From Salinarchaeum sp. (GTDB lineage: Archaea > Halobacteriota > Halobacteria > Halobacteriales > SKNY01): 47,097 bases of DNA. This document shows, piece by piece, positions 19,647 through 29,242 of the stretch. The position numbers were made by a program, and so were the translations under genes. The stretch lies in contig SKNY01000065.1 of NCBI GenBank assembly GCA_007123105.1, positions 1 through 47,097 of the forward strand, given 5' to 3'. Each line of letters begins with the position of its first letter. Position 1 is the stretch's first letter. The notes under the pieces were generated by a model. It was not told the DNA's origin. It did no database searches and was given only the letters and a program-made list of their open reading frames with translations.

Positions 19647-20563
19647 TGGTGGACGTCGATAGCTTCATCCCGGAGGCAATCGCCGAGATCGAAACTGCCG
19701 TCGGGGACGGGCGGGCGATCATCGCGCTCTCGGGCGGGGTCGATTCATCGGTCGCTGCCACGGTGGCCCACCGCGCGATCGGGGATCGATTGATCCCCGT
19801 CTATGTCGACACGGGGTTAATGCGGGCGGGCGAGACAGAATCCATCCGCGAGACGTTCTCGTTCATGGAGCAACTCGAAATCGTTGATGCCCGCGACCGA
19901 TTTCTCGCGGCACTCGCCGGCGTCACCGATCCGGAAGAAAAACGGCAGGTTATCGGCGAGACGTTCATCCGGGTCTTTGAAGAGCAGGCACGAAGGGTAG
20001 ATGCCACCTACCTCGTCCAAGGAACGATCTACCCCGACCGAATCGAATCCGAGGGAGGCATCAAGTCCCATCACAACGTCGGTGGTCTGCCCGAGGTCAT
20101 CGATTTCGACGGGATCGTCGAACCGGTCCGCGATCTTTACAAAGACGAGGTGCGCGAGGTTGCCCGTGCGCTCTCGCTCGAATCAGTCATCGCCGAGCGC
20201 ATGCCGTTTCCCGGTCCCGGACTTGCGGTGCGGATGATCGGCGAGGTAACCGAGGAAAAATTGTCCGTGGCACGAGCGTCGTGTGCAATCGTCGAGGAGG
20301 AACTCGAGGAATATGAGCCATGGCAAGCCCTCGCCGCGGTCATCGGCAAGGCGACGGGTGTGAAAGGAGACAACCGTGTCCATGGCTGGGTCGTCGCCGT
20401 CCGATCCGTGGATAGTCGTGACGGCATGACCGCGAGGGCCCAGGATATCGACTGGGAAACCCTCCAACGGATTCAGAGCCGAATTACGGGCGAAAATCCT
20501 TCGGTCGCACGAGTCGTCTATGACGTCACGCACAAACCGCCGGCGACGATCGAGTATGAGTAA
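19646..20563 (+). CDS. guaAb: GMP synthase subunit B (ATP-PPase)
   Basis: [44 protein letters not shown] overlap with pyrG. Confidence 0.95.
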   Translation: MVDVDSFIPEAIAEIETAVGDGRAIIALSGGVDSSVAATVAHRAIGDRLIPVYVDTGLMRAGETESIRETFSFMEQLEIVDARDRFLAALAGVTDPEEKRQVIGETFIRVFEEQARRVDATYLVQGTIYPDRIESEGGIKSHHNVGGLPEVIDFDGIVEPVRDLYKDEVREVARALSLESVIAERMPFPGPGLAVRMIGEVTEEKLSVARASCAIVEEELEEYEPWQALAAVIGKATGVKGDNRVHGWVVAVRSVDSRDGMTARAQDIDWETLQRIQSRITGENPSVARVVYDVTHKPPATIEYE

Positions 20564-20590
20564 CGCCGGAGCCGAGTCCAGTAGCCACCC

Positions 20591-20932
20591 ATGACACAAA
20601 TCGTAGTCGGCGGCGACGGTGCGACGGAACTGATTAGTGCACTCCGGAATGCGGGCTTTACCATCGACCGGATTTCCGCCCCGGTGACAGCACGGGCCCT
20701 AGAGCGGACAGGAATTGAGGAGGCCACGATGTTCGTGTTGACCGACGTCGAAGAAGCGACGAGTATTCCCGTTGCCCGTGAACTGAATCCTGGGCTCGAT
20801 GTCGTCGTCCTGAGTCGAACGTCCCTCCCCGAATTCGCCAGTCCCATCGCGGATCTAGTTATCCACCCAGAGGCGATGGACGCAACGATGCTCGTAGAAG
20901 AACTCGCCCGGCGTGTCAATGCGGCAGACTAG
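20591..20932 (+). CDS. Haloarchaeal DUF7126-like (TrkA-N-like) protein
   Basis: MTQIVVGGDGATELISALRNAGFTIDRISAPVTARALERTGIEEATMFVLTDVEEATSIPVAREL; downstream of pyrG-guaAb. Confidence 0.55.
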   Translation: MTQIVVGGDGATELISALRNAGFTIDRISAPVTARALERTGIEEATMFVLTDVEEATSIPVARELNPGLDVVVLSRTSLPEFASPIADLVIHPEAMDATMLVEELARRVNAAD

Positions 20933-21222
20933 GCGACCCCAGCGACATCTGGCTCGTCGGCTGGATCGCACACGGTGTAACCGTCCGCCTCAAGTGCCTT
21001 CGTGATGAGCTGATCGTCGATATCTCGAATGATGGCCCGCGGGACGAGCTGGTTACCGTCGAATACATCGAATTCGACCGTTCTGACGGCGACCTCTCCG
21101 TCACTACCAGTCCCAAAAATTTCGACGAGCACCTCCCCACGGAACCGATATATGTTAAACGACGAGATCGTATCCATACAGATACATTCACGCGAGAAAC
21201 GATATGGACCAACCCTAATCAT
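20929..21222 (-). CDS. Conserved hypothetical protein
   Basis: 97-aa ORF MIRVGPYRFSRECICMDTISSFNIYRFRGEVLVEIFGTGSDGEVAVRTVEFDVFDGNQLVPRAIIRD, convergent with the upstream gene, coding-like composition. Confidence 0.55.
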   Translation of the reverse strand: MIRVGPYRFSRECICMDTISSFNIYRFRGEVLVEIFGTGSDGEVAVRTVEFDVFDGNQLVPRAIIRDIDDQLITKALEADGYTVCDPADEPDVAGVA

Positions 21223-21227
21223 TTAGG

Positions 21228-22256
21228 CTACCGATCAATGATTGGATCGGCCACGTGGACGAGTTGCTTGCCGAGATTTGCGCCGGCGAACAGTCCAATG
21301 AAGGCATCGGCAGCCGATTCGATACCATCGGTGACCGTCTCTTCGTACGCCAGCGCATCCGAACGGATCCAGTCTGCCAATCTCCGTTCGGCGACATCGG
21401 CGCGATGGTCGAAATCGCCGACGAGGAAGCCACGGATCTGGGCCCGAGTCGCGATCAACCTGTGGAGTTTCCGGGGGCCGACGGGTTGGTCTGTGTCATT
21501 GTACAGGGCTATCTGACCGCAGATGGCCACCCGAGCATCAACAGCCAGGTGCGAAAACACTGCATCGGTGATTGTACCGCCGACATTATCGAAGTAGACG
21601 TCCACGCCATCGGGGCAGGCGCGTTCGATGGCCGCGTCGAGATCACTTTCCCGTCGATAGTTGATCGCAGTATCGATGCCGGCAACGGTTTCGAGCCACT
21701 CACATTTTTCGTCCGTTCCAGCCGTTCCAACCACGTGGCAACCAGACATCCGCGCGATCTGTGCGGCCGTCGACCCGACCGCTCCGGCGGCCCCCGAGAC
21801 GACAACTGTTTCCCCCGCATTCGGGCCGGCGACCTCACGCATACCGAAGTACGCCGTCCGTCCGGGCATCCCGACGACACCTAATCGAGTCGATATTGGA
21901 GCCAGCTCCGAATCAATGGGCTCAACGTCTGCTCCCACCGCTGTCGCATACTCTGCCCACCGAAGTCTCCCACGGACGAGATCCCCGCGCTCGAACAACG
22001 GATGCTGGCTCTCCAAAATCTCTCCAACGACCCCACCGCGGAGGATATCTCCTACATCCCATGCTGCTGCGTAGCCGGACGTGCCACCGATGCGGCCACG
22101 CATATACGGGTCGACCGACAGATAACAGGTCTTGACCAGCACTTCACCCGCGGCCGGTTCCGGCACCGGCTGATCGACGAGCGCAAACGCCTCCTCGGTT
22201 GGTTCGCCGGAGGGTCGTTCTGCCAGAACCCAACCGCGATTTAACTCCTCAGTCAT
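21228..22256 (-). CDS. NADP-dependent oxidoreductase, MDR superfamily (CurA/YncB-like)
   Basis: NRGWVLAERPSGEPTEEAFALVDQPVPEPAAGEVLVKTCYLSVDPYMRGRI; GETVVVSGAAGAVGSTAAQIARMSGCHVVGTAG. Confidence 0.92.
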   Translation of the reverse strand: MTEELNRGWVLAERPSGEPTEEAFALVDQPVPEPAAGEVLVKTCYLSVDPYMRGRIGGTSGYAAAWDVGDILRGGVVGEILESQHPLFERGDLVRGRLRWAEYATAVGADVEPIDSELAPISTRLGVVGMPGRTAYFGMREVAGPNAGETVVVSGAAGAVGSTAAQIARMSGCHVVGTAGTDEKCEWLETVAGIDTAINYRRESDLDAAIERACPDGVDVYFDNVGGTITDAVFSHLAVDARVAICGQIALYNDTDQPVGPRKLHRLIATRAQIRGFLVGDFDHRADVAERRLADWIRSDALAYEETVTDGIESAADAFIGLFAGANLGKQLVHVADPIIDR

Positions 22257-22306
22257 ACCCAGATTGCGCGGAAGGGCACCTAAAAAAGGGACGATCCGGC
22301 CCGCAA

Positions 22307-22379
22307 CGGGCGTGACGGGATTCGAACCCGCGATCGAAAGGTTAGGAACCTTTCGCCCTATCCGCTAGGCCACACGCCC
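22307..22379 (-). tRNA. tRNA-Arg (anticodon CCT), no intron
   Basis: Minus strand GGGCGTG TG GCCTAGCGGATAGGGC G AAAGG-TTCCTAA-CCTTT ... GCGGGTTCGAATCCCG CACGCCC G; acceptor, anticodon and T arms pair. Confidence 0.94.
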
Positions 22380-22412
22380 TGCTGACAGGTGGGAGCGTAC
22401 CGCCAAAAACGG

Positions 22413-22718
22413 TTACTGTTGATTGGTTTCTTCGTCCGGTTCGACCTCTTCGGTCTCGGTTGACTCCGATGGAGATTCGACGTCGCCACCGTCACCGGAC
22501 AGCTCAGAATCGTCCATGGTGGCCGTATCCTGGAGTTCTTGGAGTTCCTGTTCGACCTGTTGGCGACCTTTCTTAAATTCCCCCATTGCTTCACCAGTCG
22601 ATCGAGCGAGCTTTGGGATCTTGTTCGCACCAAACAGTAGAATGGCGATCAGGAGAATGACCGCGAGCTCCATCCCACCCGGAACCCCCGGAAAGAGGGG
22701 TATTGCTTGGAAAGGCAT
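22413..22718 (-). CDS. tatA: Twin-arginine translocase TatA/TatE family subunit
   Basis: PLFPGVPGGMELAVILLIAILLFGANKIPKLARSTGEAMGEFKKG, then an acidic tail. Confidence 0.93.
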   Translation of the reverse strand: MPFQAIPLFPGVPGGMELAVILLIAILLFGANKIPKLARSTGEAMGEFKKGRQQVEQELQELQDTATMDDSELSGDGGDVESPSESTETEEVEPDEETNQQ

Positions 22719-22883
22719 CTATGGCATAGATAGCCGAGAAGCAGTTATAGGCTTTATGGAGATGCTGGACATGAACTAATATCCAGAAGTTCTGGGAATT
22801 GTGATCATCACGTCCAGTTCTGTAGCTCAATACACCGAGCAAGATCACCATACTATCGCATCAAAAATGCGTTCGTTTCCCAA

Positions 22884-23006
22884 GATGGTTTCGCGAGATC
22901 CGTCGGTATCACGGCAAACACCATCGGCCAGCGGGCAGTGTCCGAGGTTCCCCTCGGGAGAAGGCATGGTTTGCATCCCTCGGAGAGCTCCGGAGATTGC
23001 AACCAT
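22884..23006 (+). ncRNA. Candidate structured RNA, or structured DNA region, upstream of thrS
   Basis: Three consecutive stem-loops: GATGGT(22884)/ACCATC(22920) with inner CCGT/ACGG; CCGAGG-TTCC-CCTCGG(22942-22957); ATGGTTtGCA(22966)/TGCAACCAT(22998-23006) with inner CTCGGA..TCCgGAG. No convincing ORF. Confidence 0.35.
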
Positions 23007-23078
23007 CACCGCCGTCGTTTTCGTCGCTCTGCGGTGGGAAAAGAAGCCTTCATAAGTTTCCTGTAGCTGGCATATACC

Positions 23079-25028
23079 ATGTCGATTTCCGTCCGCCTTC
23101 CCGACGGCTCAACGCTCGACGTTGAGGAGGGTGCCACGGTCCAGGAGGTTGCCTATGAGATTGGTCCCGGCCTGGGCAGCGATACCGTCGCCGGCGTCGT
23201 CGACGGAACCCTCGTCGCACGGGAGGAAACGCTTGACTCCGATGTTTCGCTCGAGATCGTCACCGACGATAGCGACGAGTATCTGGATGCGCTCCGACAC
23301 ACAGCAGCACACGTATTCGCTCAGGCGTTATTGCGTCTCCACCCGGACGCGAAGTTGGCGATCGGACCATGGACGGACGATGGGTTCTACTACGATATCG
23401 CACACGTCGACCTCGACGAGGATGACCTCAAGCAGATCGAAGCAGAAGCCCATCGCATCATCGAAGCCGATCTAACCGTCGACCGTCTGGAGATGGAGCG
23501 TGCGGACGCCATCGAATACTATGAGGAAGCTGCACCAAATCGGTTCAAACGCGAGATTCTCGCAGAGGAGGCCAGCGGAGAGGCGACGGTGTCCTTCTAT
23601 GAACAGGGAGAGTTCCGCGATCTCTGTCGCGGTCCTCACGTTCGTTCGACAGGCGAAATCGGGGGCTTCGCGTTGTTGGAGATGTCAGCCGCCTATTGGC
23701 GAGGCGATGAGTCGAACGAAACGCTTACGCGAGTGTACGGAACGGCGTTTCCGAGTGAAGCCGAACTGGAATCGTTCCTCGAGCGCCGCGAGGCGGCCAA
23801 AGAACGGGACCACCGACGTATCGGCCAGGAAATGGATTTGTTTTCGATCCCCGAACACTCACCGGGGTGTGTCCACTTCCATCCGAACGGCATGCGAGTG
23901 CGACGCGAGCTCGAGGAGTACGTCCGGACGAAGAACGAAGAACTCGGCTACGAAGAGGTGTGGACACCCGAACTCAACAAAAAGGAGCTTTGGCAGAAAT
24001 CGGGTCATCTGGACTTTTTCGGTGCCGAAGGTGAGTTCTATCTGTGGGAACAGGACGGCGACGAGTACGGGCTCAAGCCGATGAACTGTGCGAATCACGC
24101 CTATCTTTACGACCGCGAGAAGTGGTCCTACCGGGACCTGCCGATCCGGTTTTCGGAGTTCGGCACCGTCTATCGAAACGAACAATCAGGAGAGCTATCG
24201 GGCCTATTTCGGGTGCGCGGGATGACCCAAGACGACGGCCATGCATTCATCAGACCGGATCAAATCCAGGCAGAGATCACCCACACCCTTTCGATCATCG
24301 AGGAGCTGTACGGGGAGTTTGGCCTCGAGGCAGTCTATAAGCTCGAAACCAAAGGCGATCATTCGGTGGGCTCCGATGACATCTGGGCGCGTGCCACCGA
24401 AGCACTGCGTGATGCCCTGGAGGAGCGCGGCCTCGAGTACGAGATCGAGGAAGGCGAAGCAGCCTTTTACGGACCGAAGATTGGGCTCGACGCCGTCGAC
24501 GTGCTTGGTCGGGAGTGGACGGTCGGTACGGTCCAGCTCGATTTCAACATCCCAGAGCGACTCGATCTGATCTATATCGGCGAGGATAACCGTGAACACC
24601 GTCCGGTGATGGTCCATCGGGCGTTACTTGGCACGTTCGAACGGTTTCTCGGTGTGATGCTCGAGCATTTCGGCGGCGATTTCCCCACCTGGCTCGCACC
24701 AGAGCAGGTACGCATCCTGCCGATCAGCGACGACCAGCTCGAGTACGCAAACGCCCTCGCCGATACCTTCACCGGCGTTCGGGTGACGATCGCAGACCGA
24801 TCTTCGACGCTCGGACGGAAGATTCAGGCTGCCCACGACGACAGAGTTCCGTATATGGTCATCATCGGCGGTAACGAAGAGGAGTCGGGGACGATCTCCA
24901 TCCGTGATCGGTTCGAGCGGGAACTCGACGACATCGACCCGGCAGCGTTTAAACGGGCACTGGACGAGGAGATCGCCGCGAAACGACTGGAGCCGGCAAT
25001 CATCGAGACGTGGTCCGACCATGAGTGA
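23079..25028 (+). CDS. thrS: Threonine--tRNA ligase
   Basis: TGS domain MSISVRLPDGSTLDVEEGATVQEVAYEIGPGLG; HTAAHVFAQALLRLHPDAKLAIGPWTDDGFYYD; class II core. Confidence 0.97.
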   Translation: MSISVRLPDGSTLDVEEGATVQEVAYEIGPGLGSDTVAGVVDGTLVAREETLDSDVSLEIVTDDSDEYLDALRHTAAHVFAQALLRLHPDAKLAIGPWTDDGFYYDIAHVDLDEDDLKQIEAEAHRIIEADLTVDRLEMERADAIEYYEEAAPNRFKREILAEEASGEATVSFYEQGEFRDLCRGPHVRSTGEIGGFALLEMSAAYWRGDESNETLTRVYGTAFPSEAELESFLERREAAKERDHRRIGQEMDLFSIPEHSPGCVHFHPNGMRVRRELEEYVRTKNEELGYEEVWTPELNKKELWQKSGHLDFFGAEGEFYLWEQDGDEYGLKPMNCANHAYLYDREKWSYRDLPIRFSEFGTVYRNEQSGELSGLFRVRGMTQDDGHAFIRPDQIQAEITHTLSIIEELYGEFGLEAVYKLETKGDHSVGSDDIWARATEALRDALEERGLEYEIEEGEAAFYGPKIGLDAVDVLGREWTVGTVQLDFNIPERLDLIYIGEDNREHRPVMVHRALLGTFERFLGVMLEHFGGDFPTWLAPEQVRILPISDDQLEYANALADTFTGVRVTIADRSSTLGRKIQAAHDDRVPYMVIIGGNEEESGTISIRDRFERELDDIDPAAFKRALDEEIAAKRLEPAIIETWSDHE

Positions 25029-25086
25029 AGACGGTCAAATGAGACGGGGTCGAACGGGAGGAAACGGCCGGAGGATGACGCGATGA
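25021..25086 (+). CDS. 21-codon mini-ORF bridging thrS and pheS
   Basis: ATG at 25021 overlaps the thrS stop (ATGAGTGA); its TGA at 25084 overlaps the pheS ATG at 25083 (ATGA). Peptide MSEDGQMRRGRTGGNGRRMTR. Confidence 0.35.
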   Translation: MSEDGQMRRGRTGGNGRRMTR

Positions 25087-26588
25087 AGGTTTCACCCATC
25101 CACGCCGCAGTACTCGAGGCGCTTGCTGATGATGACGGCCGCAGCATCCATGGAATCGCTTCCGCGATCGACGAAAAACCCGAGACGGTCACCGGTGCCG
25201 CCTTCGCCCTCGAGGAAGCGGGCCTTGTACAGGTCGAGGAAGTAGACCGGACTACGGTCTCGCTGACCGCGGAGGGGACGACATACGAAGGTGAAGGGCT
25301 CCCGGAACGTCGCCTCTATGCGGCCGTCGTCGAAAGCGTAGGCACCGAAACGCCCGTCGCGCTCGGTGACGTCCTCGCTGAGGCGGACATTGCTGGTGAA
25401 GAGATCGACATTGCGCTTTCGAACCTGGCCCGCAAGGGATTGGGAGCGATCGATTCCGGTGAACTCACTGTTGTGGCAGATCCCCCACCGGATACCGAGG
25501 CATCGGCGCTGGCCGCCATCGCGGCAGATGATACCGATGGGATCGACGCAGCGGTCCTCGACCAACTCGAGCGGCGAAACCTCATTTCCGTCTCGACGCA
25601 CACGGAACGCACGGTCACCCTCTCCTCGGCAGGTGCGGCTGCCGTCGAGGAAGGCCTGGAGGTAGCCGAGCAACTCGGACCAGTGACTCCCGAGTTATTG
25701 ACCAGTGAAGACTGGAAGCAAGCGGAGTTCCGACCGTATAACGTGACAGCCGACCCACCGCTCGAGATCGGAGGACGTGTCCATCCGCTTCGGCAGATGG
25801 CCGAACGGGTAAAGGACGTTCTTATTGGGATGGGATTCCGGGAAATGGACGGGCCCCACGTCGACGCGGACTTCTGGATCAACGACTGTTTGTTCATGCC
25901 CCAAGACCATCCGGCCCGCACCCACTGGGACCGATTCGCGCTCGAACAACCCGAACGGATCGACAAGCTACCCGACGAACTCGTTGATCGCGTCGAAGCT
26001 GCGCATCGTGAAGGGGTTGGTGAAGATGGGGAGGGATATCGATCGCCGTGGGATGAAGACTTCGCCCGCGCGTTGGCACTCCGCGGCCACACGACCTCGT
26101 TGTCGGCACGATACCTGTCGGGTCGGGCAATCGGCGAGCTCGAGCCACCCCAGCGGTTTTTCAGCGTCGAGAAGGTCTATCGGAACGACACGCTTGATGC
26201 GACACACCTCCTCGAGTTCTTTCAGATCGAGGGCTGGGTAATGGCTGATGCGCTGAGCGTCCGCGACCTGATGGGGACCTTCACCGAATTCTACGAACAC
26301 TTCGGTATTACGGATCTCGAGTTCAAACCCCACTACAACCCGTACACCGAACCGAGTTTCGAGCTCTTTGGAACCCATCCCCGAACCGGTGAGCTCATCG
26401 AAATCGGTAACAGCGGTATCTTCCGGCCCGAGATGCTCGAACCCTTAGGCGTGGAAGCTGACGTCATGGCCTGGGGATTGGCCCTAGAGCGACTGTTGAT
26501 GTTGGTCACGGGCGCAGAGGACATCCGCGATGTTCACGGTACGTTAGTTGATCTCGAGTACCTGCGCACCGAGGAGGCGATCTACTGA
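25083..26588 (+). CDS. pheS: Phenylalanine--tRNA ligase alpha subunit
   Basis: N-terminal wHTH repeats, then VHPLRQMAERVKDVLIGMGFREMDGPHVDADFWINDCLFMPQDHPAR; GGAGG Shine-Dalgarno at 25070-25074, 8 nt before ATG. Confidence 0.97.
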   Translation: MKVSPIHAAVLEALADDDGRSIHGIASAIDEKPETVTGAAFALEEAGLVQVEEVDRTTVSLTAEGTTYEGEGLPERRLYAAVVESVGTETPVALGDVLAEADIAGEEIDIALSNLARKGLGAIDSGELTVVADPPPDTEASALAAIAADDTDGIDAAVLDQLERRNLISVSTHTERTVTLSSAGAAAVEEGLEVAEQLGPVTPELLTSEDWKQAEFRPYNVTADPPLEIGGRVHPLRQMAERVKDVLIGMGFREMDGPHVDADFWINDCLFMPQDHPARTHWDRFALEQPERIDKLPDELVDRVEAAHREGVGEDGEGYRSPWDEDFARALALRGHTTSLSARYLSGRAIGELEPPQRFFSVEKVYRNDTLDATHLLEFFQIEGWVMADALSVRDLMGTFTEFYEHFGITDLEFKPHYNPYTEPSFELFGTHPRTGELIEIGNSGIFRPEMLEPLGVEADVMAWGLALERLLMLVTGAEDIRDVHGTLVDLEYLRTEEAIY

Positions 26589-28318
26589 TGCCCGTCGTCG
26601 ACGTCGATCCCGACGAACTGCGGACGCTGGTCGGCACCGAGGAGAAGACAGACGATGAGCTCATCGCGGATCTGTTCGCGCTTGGACTGGAGTTCGAGGG
26701 CCGAAACGAGGCTGGTAAGTTTCAACTCGAGTTTGCACCAGACCGGCTCGACCGGTTGTCCGTCGAGGGCGTCGCCCGCTCATTGCGATACCAGTACGGC
26801 CTCGAACGGGGCGTCTACGTACCGTCTGTCGGGCGCTCGAATTGGACAATCGAAGTAGATCCATCGGTCCCCACCGCTCGGCCATACGTCACCGGGGCCG
26901 TCGCGCGTGACGTCTCGTTGACCGAGGACACGCTTACATCGCTCATCCAACTTCAAGAGAAGCTTCACGAGACAATGGGTAGATCGCGGGCAAAAGGTGC
27001 CATTGGCCTGCATGATCTCACGATGCTTCAGGGCGACGATCCGCTGGAGGATGGCGGTGCGTCGGTGACCTACCGTGGGATATCGGGCGACGGCGGTCAG
27101 TTCGTCCCATTGGAGAGCTCCGAGGCCATGACGCCGGCCCGGGTGTTAGAAGCCCACCCAACCGGACAGGCATATGCCGGCGTGGTCGCCGACTACGAAT
27201 CCTTCCCAGCCATCTATGACGAGATTGGCCTCTTTTCGTTTCCACCAATCATCAACGGCCAGCGCACCGAAGTGACAACTGGCACCCGTGATCTGTTCAT
27301 CGAGTTGACCGGGACCGACGAGTGGACGATCGAGAAGATGTTGACGATCGTCTGTTATGCGTTAGACGCACGTGGGGCATCGATCGAGTCGGTTACCGTC
27401 GAGTATCCGGACCGCACCCATCGCAGTCCCGATCTCGAACGTGATCGAAAACACGTCTCCCACGCCAGAATCGAACGTACACTCGGTATTGAACTTACAC
27501 CGGATGACGTGATTGATTTGCTCGAACGAGCCGGGCTCGATGCCGTGCGCGAGGAGGACACCGACACCTACGCCGTTGAGGTACCACCGTACCGGGTCGA
27601 CGTGCTCCATCCCGTCGATCTCGTCGATGACGTCGGGCGCGCGTACGGGTTCAATGACCTCAAGCCACGCTATCCGGAGGTCGGGACCGTGGGTACCCGC
27701 CACAACCGATCCCGGTTTGAACGGGTCGTCCGAGAGTTGCTCGTTGGCCTCGGGTTCGAGGATTTGCTCAACTTCCACCTCATCAGCGAACGGGCAAACT
27801 TCGATCGGATCGGGGTGGAACCGACCGACGACGCTGTCGGTGGGGGCCAACCCGTTACCATCAGCGAGCCGTACAGCGAAGAGTATGAGATCGTCCGCAC
27901 GTGGGCATTGCCGTCGTTGTGTCTCGTCCTGGAAAACAACACACACCGTGCCTATCCCCAGCGGTTGTGCGACATCGGACTTGTGGCATCCGTCGATCGG
28001 GATGAACGACTGAAGGTCACGGAGCACCGAACCGTCGCTGGAGTAATCGCCACCCACGATACCTCATTTGAGGATGCGGCCGCCCCACTCGCGGCGATCT
28101 GCCGACGATTCGGCCTCTCGTTAACGACCCAGCCGACGACCCACCCGAGCTTCATCGACGGTCGGGCCGCAACCATCGACGTAGGCACCGGACCGATCGG
28201 TATCGTCGGCGAACTCCACCCGCGCGTCGTGACCGAATTCGACGTCGAAGTTCCCGTGGCCGCATTCGAGGTTCGACTCGACGGCCTCCAATCGGCGGTG
28301 GAGTCACACAATGAGTGA
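26588..28318 (+). CDS. pheT: Phenylalanine--tRNA ligase beta subunit
   Basis: Archaeal PheT: PVVDVDPDELRTLVGTEEKTDDELIADLFALGLEFEG; B3/B4 and B5 regions. Confidence 0.96.
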   Translation: MPVVDVDPDELRTLVGTEEKTDDELIADLFALGLEFEGRNEAGKFQLEFAPDRLDRLSVEGVARSLRYQYGLERGVYVPSVGRSNWTIEVDPSVPTARPYVTGAVARDVSLTEDTLTSLIQLQEKLHETMGRSRAKGAIGLHDLTMLQGDDPLEDGGASVTYRGISGDGGQFVPLESSEAMTPARVLEAHPTGQAYAGVVADYESFPAIYDEIGLFSFPPIINGQRTEVTTGTRDLFIELTGTDEWTIEKMLTIVCYALDARGASIESVTVEYPDRTHRSPDLERDRKHVSHARIERTLGIELTPDDVIDLLERAGLDAVREEDTDTYAVEVPPYRVDVLHPVDLVDDVGRAYGFNDLKPRYPEVGTVGTRHNRSRFERVVRELLVGLGFEDLLNFHLISERANFDRIGVEPTDDAVGGGQPVTISEPYSEEYEIVRTWALPSLCLVLENNTHRAYPQRLCDIGLVASVDRDERLKVTEHRTVAGVIATHDTSFEDAAAPLAAICRRFGLSLTTQPTTHPSFIDGRAATIDVGTGPIGIVGELHPRVVTEFDVEVPVAAFEVRLDGLQSAVESHNE

Positions 28319-29111
28319 TTCCGACTACGGAGCCTACGACCGCGAAGCCGATCACGCCTTTCCGGACGAGCGGCTTCATGCCATACTAGATCGAATTGCA
28401 GACGACGACGAGGTCCAGGCGCTGCTCGCAGCCCAGAACGTCAACCCCGTAACCAGACTCGGATTCAATGACCACGGCCCCAAACACGTCGAGATCGTCA
28501 CCGATCGGGCACTATCGCTCTACGATCTGTTAAAGCGGGCGGACGTGCCGTTCTCCGGTGCCGCCGATCACGGCCTCGCAGCAGCTGACGAGGCCGTCAT
28601 CATCGGCCTCGCGGCAACGCTCCACGACGTGGGTCACATCGTCCACCGGACGGACCACGCCCACTGGTCGGTACCGCTCGCAGCCGACATTCTCGATCGG
28701 ATCCTCCCCTCGTTCTACGGGACGGCCGAGTGTGTCTGCATCAAAGCCGAAACGCTCCATGCAATCGTTTGCCATCACGCAGACTCAGTCCCCCTCACCG
28801 AGGAGGCCGGAGTCATGCGTGTCGCCGACGGATTGGACATGGAACGAGGTCGTTCGCGCGCACCGTACGAAAGCGGCGGACGGGGGATCAACACCGTCTC
28901 CAGTCGGGCGATCGAACACGTGCGGCTGTTTGCCGGCGAGCAGGTACCGGTCCGCGTCGAGATCGAAATGACGAGCGCGGCGGGCGTCTATCAGGTCGAC
29001 ACCTTGTTAAAGCGGAAGCTCGAGGGCTCGGGACTCGAGGACTACATCCGGATCGTCGCAGTCAACGTCGGGTCTGGCAGTGACCCGATCGTAGAACGCA
29101 TCGAACTCTGA
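28311..29111 (+). CDS. HD domain metal-dependent phosphohydrolase
   Basis: DHGPKHVEIVTDRALSLYDLL; IIGLAATLHDVGHIVHR; HAIVCHHAD; 8-nt overlap with pheT. Confidence 0.88.
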   Translation: MSDSDYGAYDREADHAFPDERLHAILDRIADDDEVQALLAAQNVNPVTRLGFNDHGPKHVEIVTDRALSLYDLLKRADVPFSGAADHGLAAADEAVIIGLAATLHDVGHIVHRTDHAHWSVPLAADILDRILPSFYGTAECVCIKAETLHAIVCHHADSVPLTEEAGVMRVADGLDMERGRSRAPYESGGRGINTVSSRAIEHVRLFAGEQVPVRVEIEMTSAAGVYQVDTLLKRKLEGSGLEDYIRIVAVNVGSGSDPIVERIEL

Positions 29112-29161
29112 GCCCCGCAAAAGGAAAGCCCCAATACTGTGGGTCAGTAACGTCTCCATGC

Positions 29162-29233
29162 GCGTGGGTGGTCTAGCGGCTAGGACCTCAGCCTTCCAAG
29201 CTGATGGCCCGGGTTCAAATCCCGGCCCACGCA
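29162..29233 (+). tRNA. tRNA-Gly (anticodon TCC)
   Basis: GCGTGGG TG GTCTAGCGGCTAGGAC C TCAGC-CTTCCAA-GCTGA TGGC CCGGGTTCAAATCCCGG CCCACGC A; arms pair. Confidence 0.95.
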
Positions 29234-29242
29234 TCCATTCTC

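Noticed and set aside
22801-23055. 84-aa ORF upstream of thrS
   Set aside because: Low coding likelihood, composition unlike haloarchaeal proteins, and it overlaps the hairpins and the thrS promoter region.
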